64,000 bases of DNA from Sycobia sp. Sy_11. Lineage: Eukaryota; Arthropoda; Insecta; Hymenoptera; Epichrysomallidae. Shown here piece after piece: positions 1 through 11,880 of this stretch. A model generated the notes under the pieces. The model searched no databases. It was not told where the DNA came from and saw only the letters and a list, made by a program, of their open reading frames with translations. The stretch covers positions 3,319,001 through 3,383,000 of the forward strand of contig JACCIC010000035.1 in the NCBI GenBank assembly GCA_018907035.1. The letters are read 5' to 3'. The position numbers and the translations under genes are program-made. The number at the start of each line of letters is the position of its first letter. Positions within the stretch are counted from its first letter, which is position 1.

Positions 1-467
1 AAAAATAATTTTTAAATCGCCAGTTGAAGAGGCGTCTACATGAACCTCGTATAGTCCTCTCAAACTAAGTCGATTTATTCCGTATTACCCATATATACGT
101 AGATTTGAGTCTTATGCATGTGTGTATTTAAGCGATGTCTGTCTTGAGTGCTTGAGTAAGAGTAAATGTCAGGTTTACATTATTGACTGATAAGTATAAG
201 AACAAGTTCTGTTATTTGTATTATACTGTTGCATGCTTTTATTGTTCTCTAGATAAAGTTAAGATTCTGCTACATTGTAAGATTTTCTACGATATTGATA
301 AGACCGACTTGCTATGATATTTTATACTATGTATAAGATTGATAGTACAATTACATTTTTCAGATGAAAATTAGATGAAATATTATATTAACGCGCAACT
401 TAATTTTTTTCTTTATCTTATATATTTATAAATGATGTATTGGTCCATTGTATTAGGACTTCTTTTG

Positions 468-519
<52 letters not shown>

Positions 520-1100
520 ATATATATATATATTATAAATAAGCATTCAATTTATCTATCTATCTCTTTCTAATCCATGGCTAATGCCTATTCATTTTTT
601 AGATCGTTTCTGGTTTTAAGAAAATTTGATAAACTAATCAGTAATGATAACCGCTTATTGTCTTCAATCTTTAAAGGATCAATAGTTGAACTAATTTCTC
701 ATCCTCTTGTTAACGTCCAACGTCCAACTTTCGCCTCTCTGTTGTTTCGGCGACCTTTTTTTTAACGGTATATGTTTGACTCGCAGTTTTTGTATATATA
801 ATATACATACACACACACACACAATATAGATTTGCACGCTCGTGCGGAAATCGAGGAACGAACGAGAAAAACGAAAGCGAATATATAACAGATTATAAAT
901 GTTTGTGTCTCTGAAAACTGCAACTGTCGGACACTCGTGGGTTACTTTTTTTTCTTTTTTTCTTTTTTTTAACGAATAAATAATATCCGCTGTCGCCATT
1001 TTTTCCCGGCCATATTTATTGGTCGACAGATAAGACTCCTTCCTTCCTGCCCACCTATCTGTTACCGCCAACGGAGCTCTCGCGCTTTTTACGGGGCCAG
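1..1100. other. AT-rich noncoding stretch
   Basis: The sequence is AT-rich and single-copy in appearance, with one (TA)n array and a short (AC)8 at about 808-823. T-rich tracts lie at 948-972. I see no gene or RNA. Confidence 0.7.
471..533. repeat. (TA)n microsatellite
   Basis: About 23 perfect TA units are followed by a short interruption and a further TA run. Confidence 0.95.
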
Positions 1101-1170
1101 CTTTCGATTGCCGATGGTGATGCCTTTACCTCGAGCAACTATATATGTATAAGAATTGGATGCATTGTGG

Positions 1171-1227
<57 letters not shown>
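1171..1227. repeat. (GA)n microsatellite
   Basis: About 28 GA units with one AA interruption near 1,182. GA arrays are potential sites for GAGA-type factors in insects. Confidence 0.95.
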
Positions 1228-1231
<4 letters not shown>

Positions 1232-1740
1232 CGAAGTGATTTCTTTCTCTGGAACACGCCAATAAAGGCCATCCACGGACCTCTGACGCTCGTCTCTCCG
1301 GCGTCGCCTTTTAGCGCTGAATGCCCATCAGCTCTTATGCGGGCTTTTGTCGTGTATTTTATACGCCGAGATGTCTGACGGCCCCTTGAAAAGCGCTCGC
1401 GAATTGACAGAGCCCAGCAGAGGAGAGACAGACGGTAGAAGCGTAAAAGTCCGATTGTTAAGGCCGACGCACCGGATTCCCTCTCTTTTTTCTGCTTCTT
1501 TTTCAATTCGATCTCTACCCAGACGGGCGTGTATGTAGATGTGCGCGGTTTTTTGGGCTGCCCGGATTCTACCAAGAGGCGTGCGGCGAGTTCGGAATTA
1601 ATATAAGGCGAAACATCGACTCTGTCGCGCGCGGCTCTCGCGCTCCGCTCTATCTTTCAGGGTCATCTCTCGGGCTCGCGGCTTCCGGACTCGTCGCTCT
1701 CCCCGTCGGCGGGGGGAGCCGCGCAAAAATGTTTCGCTTT
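1228..1740. other. Unique mixed-to-GC-rich stretch
   Basis: Noncoding-looking sequence between a GA and a TA array, becoming CpG-rich from about 1,570. Short overlapping frames on both strands are not gene-like. Confidence 0.6.
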
Positions 1741-1743
1741 CGA

Positions 1744-1745
<2 letters not shown>

Positions 1746-1803
<58 letters not shown>
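1746..1803. repeat. (TA)29 microsatellite
   Basis: A perfect TA array at the edge of a GC-rich patch. Confidence 0.97.
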
Positions 1804-1806
<3 letters not shown>

Positions 1807-2055
1807 TGGTATATACTATGCTCTCGTGTCCGTGGCGTGGACCGTCGCGTAGAGGCGGAAGAGTGTCTCGCTTCGCTTTCGAACGACGACGCGACGCCCA
1901 CGAGCGACGCCTCGTCTATACACAAGGAGGTTAAAAAAATAACTTGGCGAACGAGAAGTGGGTAATAGCGCGGAGCGCCCGATTAAAATTCATGGATGGA
2001 TGACGGATGCGCGGCGCGCGGTCTGTTTTTATTTTTCGACGTTCCGATTTTTTTT

Positions 2056-2057
<2 letters not shown>

Positions 2058-2111
<54 letters not shown>

Positions 2112-2122
2112 ATGTATGTATT
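2058..2122. repeat. (AT)n-(TG)n-(TATG)n compound microsatellite
   Basis: About 21 AT units run into five TG units and then TATG units. Confidence 0.95.
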
Positions 2123-3064
2123 AGCTGGACATTTGCTTTTTAAGAGCGATTCGTCATGCTTGAATGAGGCTGTACCAGCTATAATCTGGATTTCGAATTT
2201 CTCAATTACACTTTTCTGGTTGGCAGAGAATTATTATTTCTACATATACATGAATTTACGGAATATTTTGATCGAACTGTTACGATTTATAGTTACGAAA
2301 TGAAAGAAGAAGAAAGAAAAAAAGGAAGAATTTGATCGACTATCTGGAAAAACGTTCGATAATTTTATTTCGCGTAAATTTTTTACCGCCGCGTCTATGT
2401 AAATGTGCGCACGCATTGCCAATACACGAGTATGACCAAATACGCAGCTCGGGTCAAATGCTTCTAATCGTAATTAGAAAGCTGGAATAATAATTCGTAT
2501 GCGATCGACGGAGATTGCCGCGCGAGAAGAGGAAGACGCGCCCCGAGCAACGAACGCGGCAGGAAAATTGAAGGGGGGTCGCGCGAGTCGGGCGTATAAT
2601 AGACGCGGGGCAGGCGCGCGCGGGAGGTGGTCGTCGGGATTTCTTCTATAACTGCTTGCGCATGCACGCGCGTCAATGGCAACGCCAACAGGCTCGATGG
2701 CGCGCTCATTTCTCAAAGTCGGAACTAAACCGATTCCTCCATACAGCCCACCTTACGCGTGTTTAAGTAGAGATTTGAAAATTTTTTCCTTTACATCTGT
2801 ACCCACGCGTATAAATATCTATTTTTGCCTTCTCGTTATATCACGCGTTTCGTTTCATCGAGCGCGAGGACCATATTATACGGTAACGCACATACACGCG
2901 CGCGCGCCCGTTTATATATACACATACGTATATAGAAGGCATACGGAAGAATGCGCCTTCAATAAGGAGCAGCTAATCGTCTACTGCGGTCAAAGGGTGC
3001 TGAATCGAAAGAAGAGAGGAGTTAGGCTCCCGGGCTTTCTGTTATTCCTTCATTACGCTAGAAT
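2123..3064. other. Mixed noncoding stretch with a CG-rich patch
   Basis: AT-rich to 2,490, then a CpG-rich patch at about 2,510-2,720 and mixed sequence after it. No protein family is recognisable. Confidence 0.6.
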
Positions 3065-3103
3065 TATATGTATGTATGTATGTATGTATATATATATATA
3101 TAC
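3065..3103. repeat. (TATG)n-(TA)n compound microsatellite
   Basis: Five TATG units followed by about eight TA units. Confidence 0.9.
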
Positions 3104-4418
3104 ACGTATAGACACACGCATAAAAATGCGTGCGTCGCAAATTTAGCAAGTGATCGATTGCGTAAGACCGCTGGCCGAGGGGGGGGATGGATGGAGCATG
3201 CTTATAGACGGACGTTTTTTAGGCCAGCATCAGGAGCGGGGAAATTTCTAAATTCTAATGTACGCCCCGAATGTGCATCTATACATACAATTAAGCGCGG
3301 AGATGAGATTGCTATTATTATACATATATGACCGGGGCTCGCGTTCTATTGAGCAACGCGAGACGTTGCCGCAACCGTATAATTCTGGCAATATACAAGG
3401 GAAATATTATTATTATGTTCAGCCGCATCGGTGATAAGATACAGTCAAGCGATCCAAATAGTTGCGAGATGTGGCTCCGTGTTGGCTCGCTAAATAGTCG
3501 TAGAATCATTTCATAGGTTATACAAATTGACTATCAGCCCGAGCATTATTATAATATTTCATACAGCTACTTACGCGTTCATGATTCTTTCCTATATCGA
3601 GGATTAATAAGAAAATAGCACATTTTTCACGTACATTATCATAGACAAGAGTCATTTTTATGGAACGAAATTAAGTAACGTGCAAGTTATTCACACTGTG
3701 CAGGCTTGCGAAATCCGAAAATTTTCCAACAAAATTGTCATCATTTATTATGGTGCAAAATAAATTATGCACTCAATTACTATTCGTAACATAATTAATT
3801 ATTTATATGTGTTTATAGAAATATAATTTGGCAAAGTAACGGATTTTTCAATTATATAAAGCATAATTCGGTAAAATATAATTTTAAACGATTAAGGATT
3901 AAAAATTATGATTTCTATAGGACATATTATTATATAGGTGGCTCCCATGGAATCTAATCGCGTAAGTAAAGATCATTAGATATAAATATAAAAATAATAT
4001 TATATGTTTTAAAGTCTCAAATAAAATCGTATATTTGTTCTTCAACTGTATTAATAAAAATGAACTTTATGTATCATTACATAGCTCTACAGTACCTTCA
4101 TTTATGTATTTTTAATTTCGAATAATTATTAATTGTATGCTCTACGTGATAAGTATAAACAATTATCTGCAATGTAGTACAAAGAAATTAGAATAATATA
4201 TATATATATAGCTCAACCTGAATATATGATATTTATTATTTTGAGCAAAGTAACAAAAACTTTTAGAATTCATTAAAAAAATATATTAATTAAACTACAC
4301 CGAGTATTGCTAATTTTCTACTCCATACAACACTAAATTCAGAAAATCATTCCACAATGCGTATTTTCTCATTATTATCAACAGAGCGATTTTCTGCAAA
4401 TTACTGAAATATATTATG
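3104..4418. other. Mostly AT-rich unique stretch
   Basis: Mixed to about 3,520 and then strongly AT-rich, with a short (TA)8 at 4,195-4,210. No gene, RNA or long repeat is visible. Confidence 0.6.
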
Positions 4419-4438
4419 CACACACACACACCCAAGCC

Positions 4439-4470
<32 letters not shown>
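4419..4470. repeat. (CA)n-(TA)n compound microsatellite
   Basis: Two CA runs are split by a CCCAAGCC interruption and end in a short TA run. Confidence 0.93.
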
Positions 4471-4768
4471 GAATCAAATTTAATTAGATTTTATATTAAT
4501 TGATATAATGGCGCGTGCATCAAAGTCAATATTTAGTTATTAATCCGGGAGGCGAGCGTTTAAATTAGACTGAAGTGTAATAATTCGAAACATACGCGCG
4601 CGCGTCTAGCCGGACGTGCCTACACATATATGCACACGTGTGCGGCATCAAACACGCGCCACGATCGCCGGGGGAATTTTTCGTCCTGAAAATCCGCGGA
4701 ATGATGAAGGAGATTGCCGTGCCACAGCGCGAGCGCGCACATAAAACATATATTTTCTCCTCGAATTA

Positions 4769-4771
<3 letters not shown>

Positions 4772-4819
<48 letters not shown>
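4772..4819. repeat. (TA)24 microsatellite
   Basis: A perfect TA array, the first of four within about 1 kb. Confidence 0.97.
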
Positions 4820-4821
<2 letters not shown>

Positions 4822-4859
4822 TCCTCTCATATTTACCGAACGCCCGTGCCAGAGCACAT

Positions 4860-4982
4860 CGCCTTTTTCGCGCAAATTTAGCTACCGATTCGCCCGCGGA
4901 TTGCCATAAGGCTTTCTCCCCTCGCACATTTTATGGAATATAATCGCGCGCGCGCGAGCCAGCGAGCGAGCGCGTGCGCTCC

Positions 4983-5021
<39 letters not shown>

Positions 5022-5380
5022 CGGATAGGCAGAGCGGCCTCCGCGCCACACGCCGCCGCCTAATAAGACTTTCTAAAAAGAACGGCCCGCGGGTGAAAAT
5101 CCGAAAGCGAGAAGGGAGATGCACTCGCAAAACGCGCGCGCGCGATGGAAGACGAACGAGGCGAGGCCGCGGCCGACGCGCGTGCAATCGCCCGGGTGCT
5201 GCTGAGCCCCCCTCCCCCATCGGCCGCCGGTACACCACGGCAGATCCGGCCCCCCGAGAAACGCCGCTTAATCGATCGCTCGCTCGTCCCCCCCCCCGCC
5301 TCCCACTTACCGACTGATCAGCGCTATAAGCCCGCGGCTCGATCGAGAGCTTTTAGCGGCATCCCCGCGCGGATCTGATG
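4860..5380. other. GC-rich, CpG-dense patch
   Basis: CpG-rich sequence with runs of C and G. Several Arg/Pro-rich frames are open together, as expected from composition alone. I see no supportable gene. Confidence 0.65.
4984..5019. repeat. (TA)18 microsatellite
   Basis: A TA array embedded in a GC-rich patch. Confidence 0.97.
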
Positions 5381-5381
5381 C

Positions 5382-5385
<4 letters not shown>

Positions 5386-5436
<51 letters not shown>

Positions 5437-5445
5437 CACACACAC
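5386..5445. repeat. (TA)n-(CA)n compound microsatellite
   Basis: About 23 TA units followed by a short CA run. Confidence 0.95.
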
Positions 5446-5742
5446 GGAGCATTCCCCGTCTAATCAGCCAGCCTGCTGTGGATTTCTATTTCTGAGATAC
5501 ATTTTTGCAAGAGGTTTTAAAGGTTTTCTGTCATTCATTCTACTTTTACACGTTGCGACGGAAATTAGTGGAATTTCTGTAAACTCAGTCCATTGCTTTG
5601 GTATAACTGATTTTTCAGTTATTAAAACAACCCTTATGCGACATTCAAAATATCTCACAAGCGGAGAAAACGAGAAAAAAATTTCATCTCCAAAAATGTA
5701 ATGTGGAGTCAAAATGGAGTCAAGTGGATAGCAAATAGAATG

Positions 5743-5745
<3 letters not shown>
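5446..5745. other. Unique stretch between two TA arrays
   Basis: Mixed composition and noncoding in appearance. Both strands carry short frames that are extended only by the neighbouring TA arrays. Confidence 0.55.

Positions 5746-5782
<37 letters not shown>
5746..5782. repeat. (TA)18 microsatellite
   Basis: A perfect TA array. Confidence 0.97.
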
Positions 5783-5785
<3 letters not shown>

Positions 5786-6101
5786 CGTGAGCGATGCGTA
5801 TCTACGCAGAAGAACATAGTATATGCGGATATGCATACGAGTTTCGCAGATGAAAAAACACCGCGTAATTGACGCGCATTATGGGGCTGAATCGCGAGCA
5901 CGTGAGGGCATTACAAGTAAATGATTTCCCGTTCCAGCTTCATTAACAAGAGGCGGGAAGGGGGGTGGTGGCGAGCGATGAGGGATGGAGGAAGGGGGGA
6001 GACATCGCGCACCGGCCGAGGGACTAATGGATTTTGATGAATCTTTACGGGCGGATTCTTTTTTGCCTCTTTCGTTTTCTAACCTTAATCGGATCGTTCG
6101 A

Positions 6102-6104
<3 letters not shown>
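5783..6104. other. Mixed stretch with a G-rich segment
   Basis: A purine-biased, G-rich segment at about 5,952-6,000 carries several runs of three or more G. No gene is seen. Confidence 0.6.

Positions 6105-6156
<52 letters not shown>
6105..6156. repeat. (TA)26 microsatellite
   Basis: A perfect TA array followed by GATATAGATA. Confidence 0.97.
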
Positions 6157-6158
<2 letters not shown>

Positions 6159-6852
6159 TATAGATACTTGATTTATTTGAATGGATTTGGTATCCGGATT
6201 AGAGAGGGAGAGAGAGTTTCGTTCCGTTCCTCCTTTTGTATTTCTTGCCCGCTCGATACCTATGTTTCATAAGTGTTCTCTATTAATCACATCGACAATG
6301 GAAGCCTGAAAATTTATGAAATATTTATTCTAAGTAGGTGTACGGCAAAACAAACAATCCCGAGCCAGATACTTTCTCCCGTATTTATTTATTGCGAGTT
6401 AGCTTCGATATAAATTAGTTTATTTAAAAAAATCTATACTATATACTGATTTCTATAATCAATAGAATAAAAATTACATTGTTACCCCTAATTTTGCGCA
6501 ATTCAGTTTTCTGAGAATCATTTTGTTCCTAAAATTAATTACTACAGATAATGAGATACTTAAACATCGCATCGATTTACTATTGTAAAACAAATGGTAT
6601 ATATATATATATGTACTCGTGTAAGAAAGTAATCTTATACTACGGTGTATTGGAAAAGGAAATAATGGCCACAATTAAACTATTAGGCGTCGTAATATTT
6701 TAATTAATACGACCGTAACAGCTAGGAAAGCAGCGCGGTGACCGAACGAGCGTTATGAAAGTTGACGCTAATTTTATCATTTCTGTCCGCGCGTCGACGG
6801 ACCGAACGGTCTCCGCGCCGAGGCCCTTGCGCGTCGAAATTAATCGGTGCAC
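6157..6852. other. AT-rich unique stretch
   Basis: AT-rich sequence with a short (TA)7 at about 6,598-6,611 and a CpG-rich edge at 6,720-6,840. No gene is recognised. Confidence 0.6.
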
Positions 6853-6898
6853 ATTATTATTATTATTATTATTATTATTGTTATTATTATTATTATTT
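6853..6898. repeat. (ATT)n trinucleotide repeat
   Basis: About 15 ATT units with one GTT interruption near 6,880. Confidence 0.95.
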
Positions 6899-7060
6899 TA
6901 GTTTATGCATACTTTATCACGGGGGTCGATAAAAAGGAACGGACAGGGGAGGCCCGCGGGCGCTCCACGACGCGCTCTCCCGGAGGTCGGAATCAGTCAT
7001 CGGTGGCTACCCGAGATATGTGTCGCTCGTCGCCGCAAAATTTATATACTTTCTCGCCCC

Positions 7061-7119
7061 TATACATACATACATATATACGTACATACATACATACATA
7101 CATATATATACATACATAC
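7061..7119. repeat. (TACA)n tetranucleotide repeat
   Basis: Imperfect TACA/CATA units interspersed with TATATA. Confidence 0.9.
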
Positions 7120-7486
7120 GCTCAACGACTGTGTACATTGTAATTAGTTTTGAAAAATATACGGTCAATCTTGCATATATGTATATTATAGTGTCTCATT
7201 GGGCGAGGAAATTGCTCAATCAGCGGTGTGTGGCGTCTGTCAAAGCTCGACGCGTACGTACGTCATAATCAATACACTAATCCGGGAGGAAACTACAAAT
7301 ATCCCATTTTACGATTATACTTTCATTCTAGTTATACATAGTTATAGTAATAATTATCAATTTTCGCGTATAATTTTCGCCTGATTTATTGGTGTGCACT
7401 TGACGGGCACTTTATGCTATATACACATACGTCTGGCCCCTGCTCTATCATGAAGTGCGCTCGAGCCGTTGAAGCATTCCGCCATT

Positions 7487-7489
<3 letters not shown>
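7120..7489. other. Unique stretch, no gene seen
   Basis: Mixed composition with no repeat or RNA-like structure. Short frames only. Confidence 0.55.

Positions 7490-7573
<84 letters not shown>
7490..7573. repeat. (CT)n-(TA)n compound microsatellite
   Basis: About 24 TC units pass directly into about 18 TA units, one of the longest compound arrays in the window. Confidence 0.97.
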
Positions 7574-7575
<2 letters not shown>

Positions 7576-7882
7576 CTATATATATAGGCCTAGAGCTAAA
7601 TCGAACGGCGTATATATAACGCGTCAATTAAAATAATTTTTTCGCCATTATATACGTATATAATAGCACAATAAGCTCCTGCGCGAGCTAACCGAACGGT
7701 TGAACTCGATCCCAATACGTCACACAAGTCTCGATATAGAATGCTCGGATCCTTCACAAAAGAACGAGGCGACGAGCAATATAATCGTCGCGTAATTGGA
7801 GGAAACCTCGCGGCTACGGCGCAGGGCTTCTCCTTTGCAGGCTCTTCCCGTTCTACTCCCACCCTGCATGCTATATAACCAT

Positions 7883-7886
7883 TATA

Positions 7887-7938
<52 letters not shown>
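7883..7938. repeat. (TA)n microsatellite
   Basis: About 27 TA units with one TG interruption near 7,891. Confidence 0.96.
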
Positions 7939-7941
<3 letters not shown>

Positions 7942-8198
7942 GGGGACGAGCTTTCACGTCGCGCGCCAGACTACAAATCCACGTTCGCGCGCTCGTACGC
8001 GCATACAGGCACCGATAGACGGCCTGTGTATATATGTATATAAGGAATAAGATAAGCCGACTTCGGGCGCGACCGGCGACGTCGATCTCCCGCGCGAACG
8101 GAGAGCCGTATTCACCGAACCTGCGCGCGCGCGCGGGTAGCCGGAGGAAAAACCGGTCGCCGATTTCCTCCCCGCGAGCCCCGCCACGGCGTCGCTCG

Positions 8199-8307
8199 TT
8201 ATACATACACATACATATGTATGCGCTCGTGCTTGCATACACACAGGCGCACGCATGCGCACGAACGCACGTACATACACGCATTTATGCATGTGTGTAT
8301 GTATAAG
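8199..8307. repeat. Imperfect inverted repeat in TG/CA-rich alternating sequence
   Basis: The arms near 8,199-8,225 and 8,280-8,306 pair at about 20 of 27 positions around a CA/CG-rich loop. Both arms are built from CA/TG and TA dinucleotides, so chance from simple-sequence bias is possible. Much of the stretch alternates purine and pyrimidine, favouring Z-DNA. Confidence 0.4.
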
Positions 8308-8488
8308 CACCAGATGTACAGATGTGCTACAGAGCGCGGCTCTCGCTGGGCGCTGGTTCTAACGACATTTAAATGGGCCCCGAGAGCTGTGTTGCGCGAC
8401 GTTATCTCCTCCGCCTTCTCTACATCTATCTGTATATGTGTCTCTTTCTCTGCCCCCTCTGCTTCTGTCTTTCTCTTAGCCTGCATCA

Positions 8489-8490
<2 letters not shown>

Positions 8491-8523
<33 letters not shown>
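8491..8523. repeat. (CT)n microsatellite
   Basis: About 15 CT units followed by degenerate CT-rich sequence. Confidence 0.95.
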
Positions 8524-8524
<1 letters not shown>

Positions 8525-8758
8525 ATCTGGCTCTGTCTCTCTCGCAGGGGTCCACGCGCCTCTCAGGTTTTATTCGGTAAAAAAACGGCACACGCCTCTC
8601 GCTCTCTTGCTGCCACGCGGCCGTTCTCTTTCTACTCTCCGTTTCTTTCTCGCTCACGTTTCCTTCGCGACGAGCCGCGCTGCTCTTTGCATGCGCCCCC
8701 TGCTTTTGTGTTTGTGTGTCCGTGTGCGTGCATATGTATCAATGCGCGTACTCGAGTA

Positions 8759-8808
8759 TGTGTGTGTGCGCGCGCGTGTGTGTGTGCGTGCGTGTGTGCT
8801 TGTGTGTC
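8759..8808. repeat. (TG)n/(CG)n alternating tract
   Basis: TG units mixed with CG units give almost uninterrupted purine-pyrimidine alternation, a Z-DNA-prone pattern. Confidence 0.9.
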
Positions 8809-9025
8809 GGTACAATTAGAGAGGTGCAACGGCGGCGCATAGACCGCGGTGGCAACTGCGGCGGCATATATAGTGCGCGAGAGGAGCTTTCTCTGAGCCA
8901 CCCCGCCCACAACGCGTCCAGGACGCGATAATATAGAAGCACGCGCGTGCGGCCGTTCTCCCGGTGCGCGTGCGCGCGTACCTCTGTGCCCCTCTCTCGA
9001 ACCCCCCTCCCCTTCCTGGTTTTGC

Positions 9026-9031
<6 letters not shown>

Positions 9032-9071
<40 letters not shown>
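9032..9071. repeat. (AT)20 microsatellite
   Basis: A perfect array at the edge of the GC-rich block. Confidence 0.97.
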
Positions 9072-9074
<3 letters not shown>

Positions 9075-9224
9075 AACACACGCATATCTATAGTACTAAA
9101 CTTAGGAGCCCACGGCCACAACTGCAGAAAGATGCGTACGTCACCCTCCCACCCCCATCCTCCTACGCATGCACCACTCTGCAAAACCGGGGCGACGAAC
9201 TAACACGTCTTCAAATGTGTGTGC

Positions 9225-9227
<3 letters not shown>

Positions 9228-9278
<51 letters not shown>
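9228..9278. repeat. (AT)n microsatellite
   Basis: About 25 perfect units flanked by TGTGTG-like sequence. Confidence 0.97.
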
Positions 9279-9282
<4 letters not shown>

Positions 9283-9363
9283 GAAGCATTGGAATGGCCT
9301 CAGCCACCAACGCGATGGCACATATGGAGGAGCTATCAGTTCAATTATTCTGCCGCACTCTGA

Positions 9364-9395
9364 TGAATTAATTCCCTTTGGGGGGAATTAATTTA
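9364..9395. repeat. Short near-perfect hairpin
   Basis: The arms AATTAATTCCC and GGGAATTAATT are exact 11-base complements around a 6-base loop. Two more positions outward extend the stem with a G-T wobble and a T-A pair. It lies between two long TA arrays. Its function is unknown; it may be a collapsed palindromic element. Confidence 0.6.
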
Positions 9396-9499
9396 GTCGT
9401 CTCATATCGAACCGTGATTCGTTATTGATTTATTATGTTACACCGTGGATCAGCCCACGCGATGCTGTATTCATCTTTCTTCGTGATAATTAATAACTC

Positions 9500-9502
<3 letters not shown>

Positions 9503-9557
<55 letters not shown>
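9503..9557. repeat. (AT)n microsatellite
   Basis: About 27 perfect units. It is the last long TA array before a gap of almost 5 kb. Confidence 0.97.
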
Positions 9558-9559
<2 letters not shown>

Positions 9560-10358
9560 TTTATGTATATAGATTTATGTATTTATATGTAAAGGAAGCT
9601 TTTGTCTTCTGCGGTCGATAACAAATGACTTATTGAAAAAAAAGTGAAAAGAAACTTTTGTATAAAAAATCCATCGCATTGCGAAGCGAAGAATCAATTC
9701 CATTAGATTATTCTCGGTGCCTTTATTTTTATGTGATATTTACTTCAGTAAATTCGTACCCTATGATATGTTGCAAAAAAAATTCAATTAAACATTGTAC
9801 ATACATATGTAGCCCCTCAGTTATCAATTTCGTAGATAGATAAATAAATTTTTACCGGTAAGATTATTTGCAAAGTAAATGTAGTTCTTATAAAAGCAAT
9901 TTATTGAATCCAATTACATTCAGTTATTTTCATCATGTATCAATATAATTTACGACCTGTGTTCTGGTTTTTAATATGGTTTCAAAGTAACCGTCTTCTA
10001 TTCGTAATATTAGTCATCAGCTATTTGACTTGACATACCTGACGTTAAGAATCGTTTTCTTAGGAAAAGATTCTTTTAAAAGATAGGCACATTTACGTTT
10101 TACAGCAGAAATCTTAATTATACGTTCACCATGAGTGTGGTGTCGTATTTGAACAATGACTTGTTTTCTCTAAAACGTAGATAAAACGTACTTTTTGTCA
10201 AACAATTCTCTTAAAATTCCATCGGTGGTCGTCAAGAAGCTAATGCTAAATTTTGCAGAACAATCCGGAACAACTTCGTGACCTTCCATAGAATTATATC
10301 CCGCCAGCCGTTCAGATTTATTCGGGAACACAATTAATTATAACAAACCTTGGTTACG
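9558..10358. other. AT-rich unique stretch
   Basis: About 800 bases without microsatellites. No protein, tRNA or transposon end is recognised. Confidence 0.6.
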
Positions 10359-10391
10359 CACAGACACGCACGCACACACACATCCACACAC

Positions 10392-10458
<67 letters not shown>
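10359..10458. repeat. (CA)n microsatellite
   Basis: A 100-base CA-rich array, with about 31 perfect units from 10,397 and an impure left part containing CGCA and CATC variants. Confidence 0.97.
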
Positions 10459-10459
<1 letters not shown>

Positions 10460-10620
10460 TCAAACGCCTTTAATACCCGAACAACATGAATTAGAACATT
10501 CGCGTCGCGCACGGTTGTCGGAAGTTGGCCCCCTCGCCTTCGCAACGGGCTAAGCTGCGCCGGTGAAGCGAAGGGACTCGCGCGGGACGTCGTGGTCGTT
10601 GCGCGGTGAAATTAAAGAGA

Positions 10621-10640
10621 GGGGGAGGAGGAGGAGGAGG
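10621..10640. repeat. (GGA)n tract
   Basis: A short GGA array that is purine-only on the plus strand. Confidence 0.85.
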
Positions 10641-10656
10641 AATGATCGACGACGCT

Positions 10657-10680
10657 AGAGCGAGCGAGCGAGCGAGCGAG
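10657..10680. repeat. (GAGC)n tetranucleotide repeat
   Basis: About six GAGC units. Confidence 0.9.
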
Positions 10681-10995
10681 TCGCGCGCACAGTCCGGTAC
10701 TTTCCAATAACTCGCAATTAAGCCGCGATTCTTCGGCGACGCTCGCTGGCCACCCGAGAACTTGCAGCCTGCGGCTGGCGGTGGCGGTCGTGCGCGAGAG
10801 GGGGGTGGGGCCGTAGAATCCCCGAGGTCGCTCGTATGGCGAACGCACGCGTGACTGCGATTTTCGGCGTGTGCGGCAGATGGGTCGGGCGGGGTGGCGG
10901 GGCGCTCGAGGGATCGCGAAACGGAGGCGGCTCTCGTCGAAGACCCAAGGAGGGAGGATGAATTGGCGGGACTCGGAAGTTTCATTGAAATGTAA

Positions 10996-11311
10996 CACGC
11001 GCGTTCCGGTATTGAAATTCTTACGTAATGAGGTAAATTAGCGGGTTTTGCGCTGTGAAATGCGATTCACCGGGTAAACGCTCGAATTATTATTGAATAA
11101 TCCTAAGCAGGATAAAATTATACCCATGGCCTGTCCGATATAATTAAAATCTTATACATAATATTTTATACGCCAGAACAAGCGGATAATTATCCGTACA
11201 ATTATTATAATGGCTCGATACAATTATTCATTTAAAATTGTTTTTTATCCGATATACTGGCCAATTTTCTCTATAAATGGGCGAAGAAAGCTTAAACATT
11301 TCAAGAGTGCA
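10996..11311. other. AT-rich unique stretch
   Basis: No repeat or gene is seen. Confidence 0.55.
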
Positions 11312-11318
11312 TGTGCGC

Positions 11319-11363
<45 letters not shown>
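11312..11363. repeat. (TG)n microsatellite
   Basis: About 19 perfect TG units from 11,326, preceded by impure TG/CG units. Confidence 0.95.
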
Positions 11364-11364
<1 letters not shown>

Positions 11365-11880
11365 ATGTCTGTTAACCATATTTCACCAAGGAAATTAAGA
11401 GCGTGAATTAATCATTCTTAACGGAACTATTTTGTCTAAATAATCGTTTATTAAAGTGAACTTTGCGCATATTTTTTCAGATTCTCATCAACATCTTTTA
11501 TTTCTAAAAAAATATAATAGAAAACATAAATAGAAATATAAATATTTCAATATAAATTTAATACAATTGTGCCTCGTACATTTAATTAGTTTATTATATG
11601 TTTTGAACTACAATATTAAATATTTCGCAAGATTAATTATTTACATAAATTATTAAACATTTTCTAAATTTTAATAAAACGTTGAATTTCTAAAATTTTC
11701 GAAGGAGTATCTACTGGAAGACATTTTATGTTTGATTATCTTTATAGAACATTCCGCTATTCTATCCAGTGTATAAACATTAACGTCGAAAGTATTGAAA
11801 GAGAACTTAATATTAACGTGAATTCCATCTGTAACCATCTCTACCCTGCCAACCGATATCGCAACATGAAGAACCTGATC
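11364..11880. other. AT-rich unique stretch
   Basis: Low-GC sequence with no repeat array. A frame of more than 200 codons opens at about 11,728 but becomes Arg/Pro-rich in the adjacent GC patch and has no recognisable domain. Confidence 0.55.

Larger units (their letters stand above)
7939..9031. other. GC-rich, CpG-dense block
   Basis: About 1.1 kb of CpG-rich sequence carrying CA/TG, CG and CT repeats. Four or more overlapping frames reach 90-150 codons, all rich in Arg, Ser, Pro or repeat-derived runs, so none is credible as a gene. Confidence 0.65.
10500..10995. other. GC-rich patch
   Basis: CpG-rich sequence in which overlapping minus-strand frames of up to 164 codons are all Arg/Ser/Pro-rich. 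The signal is compositional rather than coding. Confidence 0.6.

Noticed and set aside
9364..9395. microRNA precursor or Rho-independent terminator
   Set aside because: The stem is too short for a microRNA precursor, and a bacterial terminator makes no sense in this context with no upstream gene.
10359..10458. CRISPR-like array
   Set aside because: It is a plain CA microsatellite. No direct repeats with unique spacers occur anywhere in the window.
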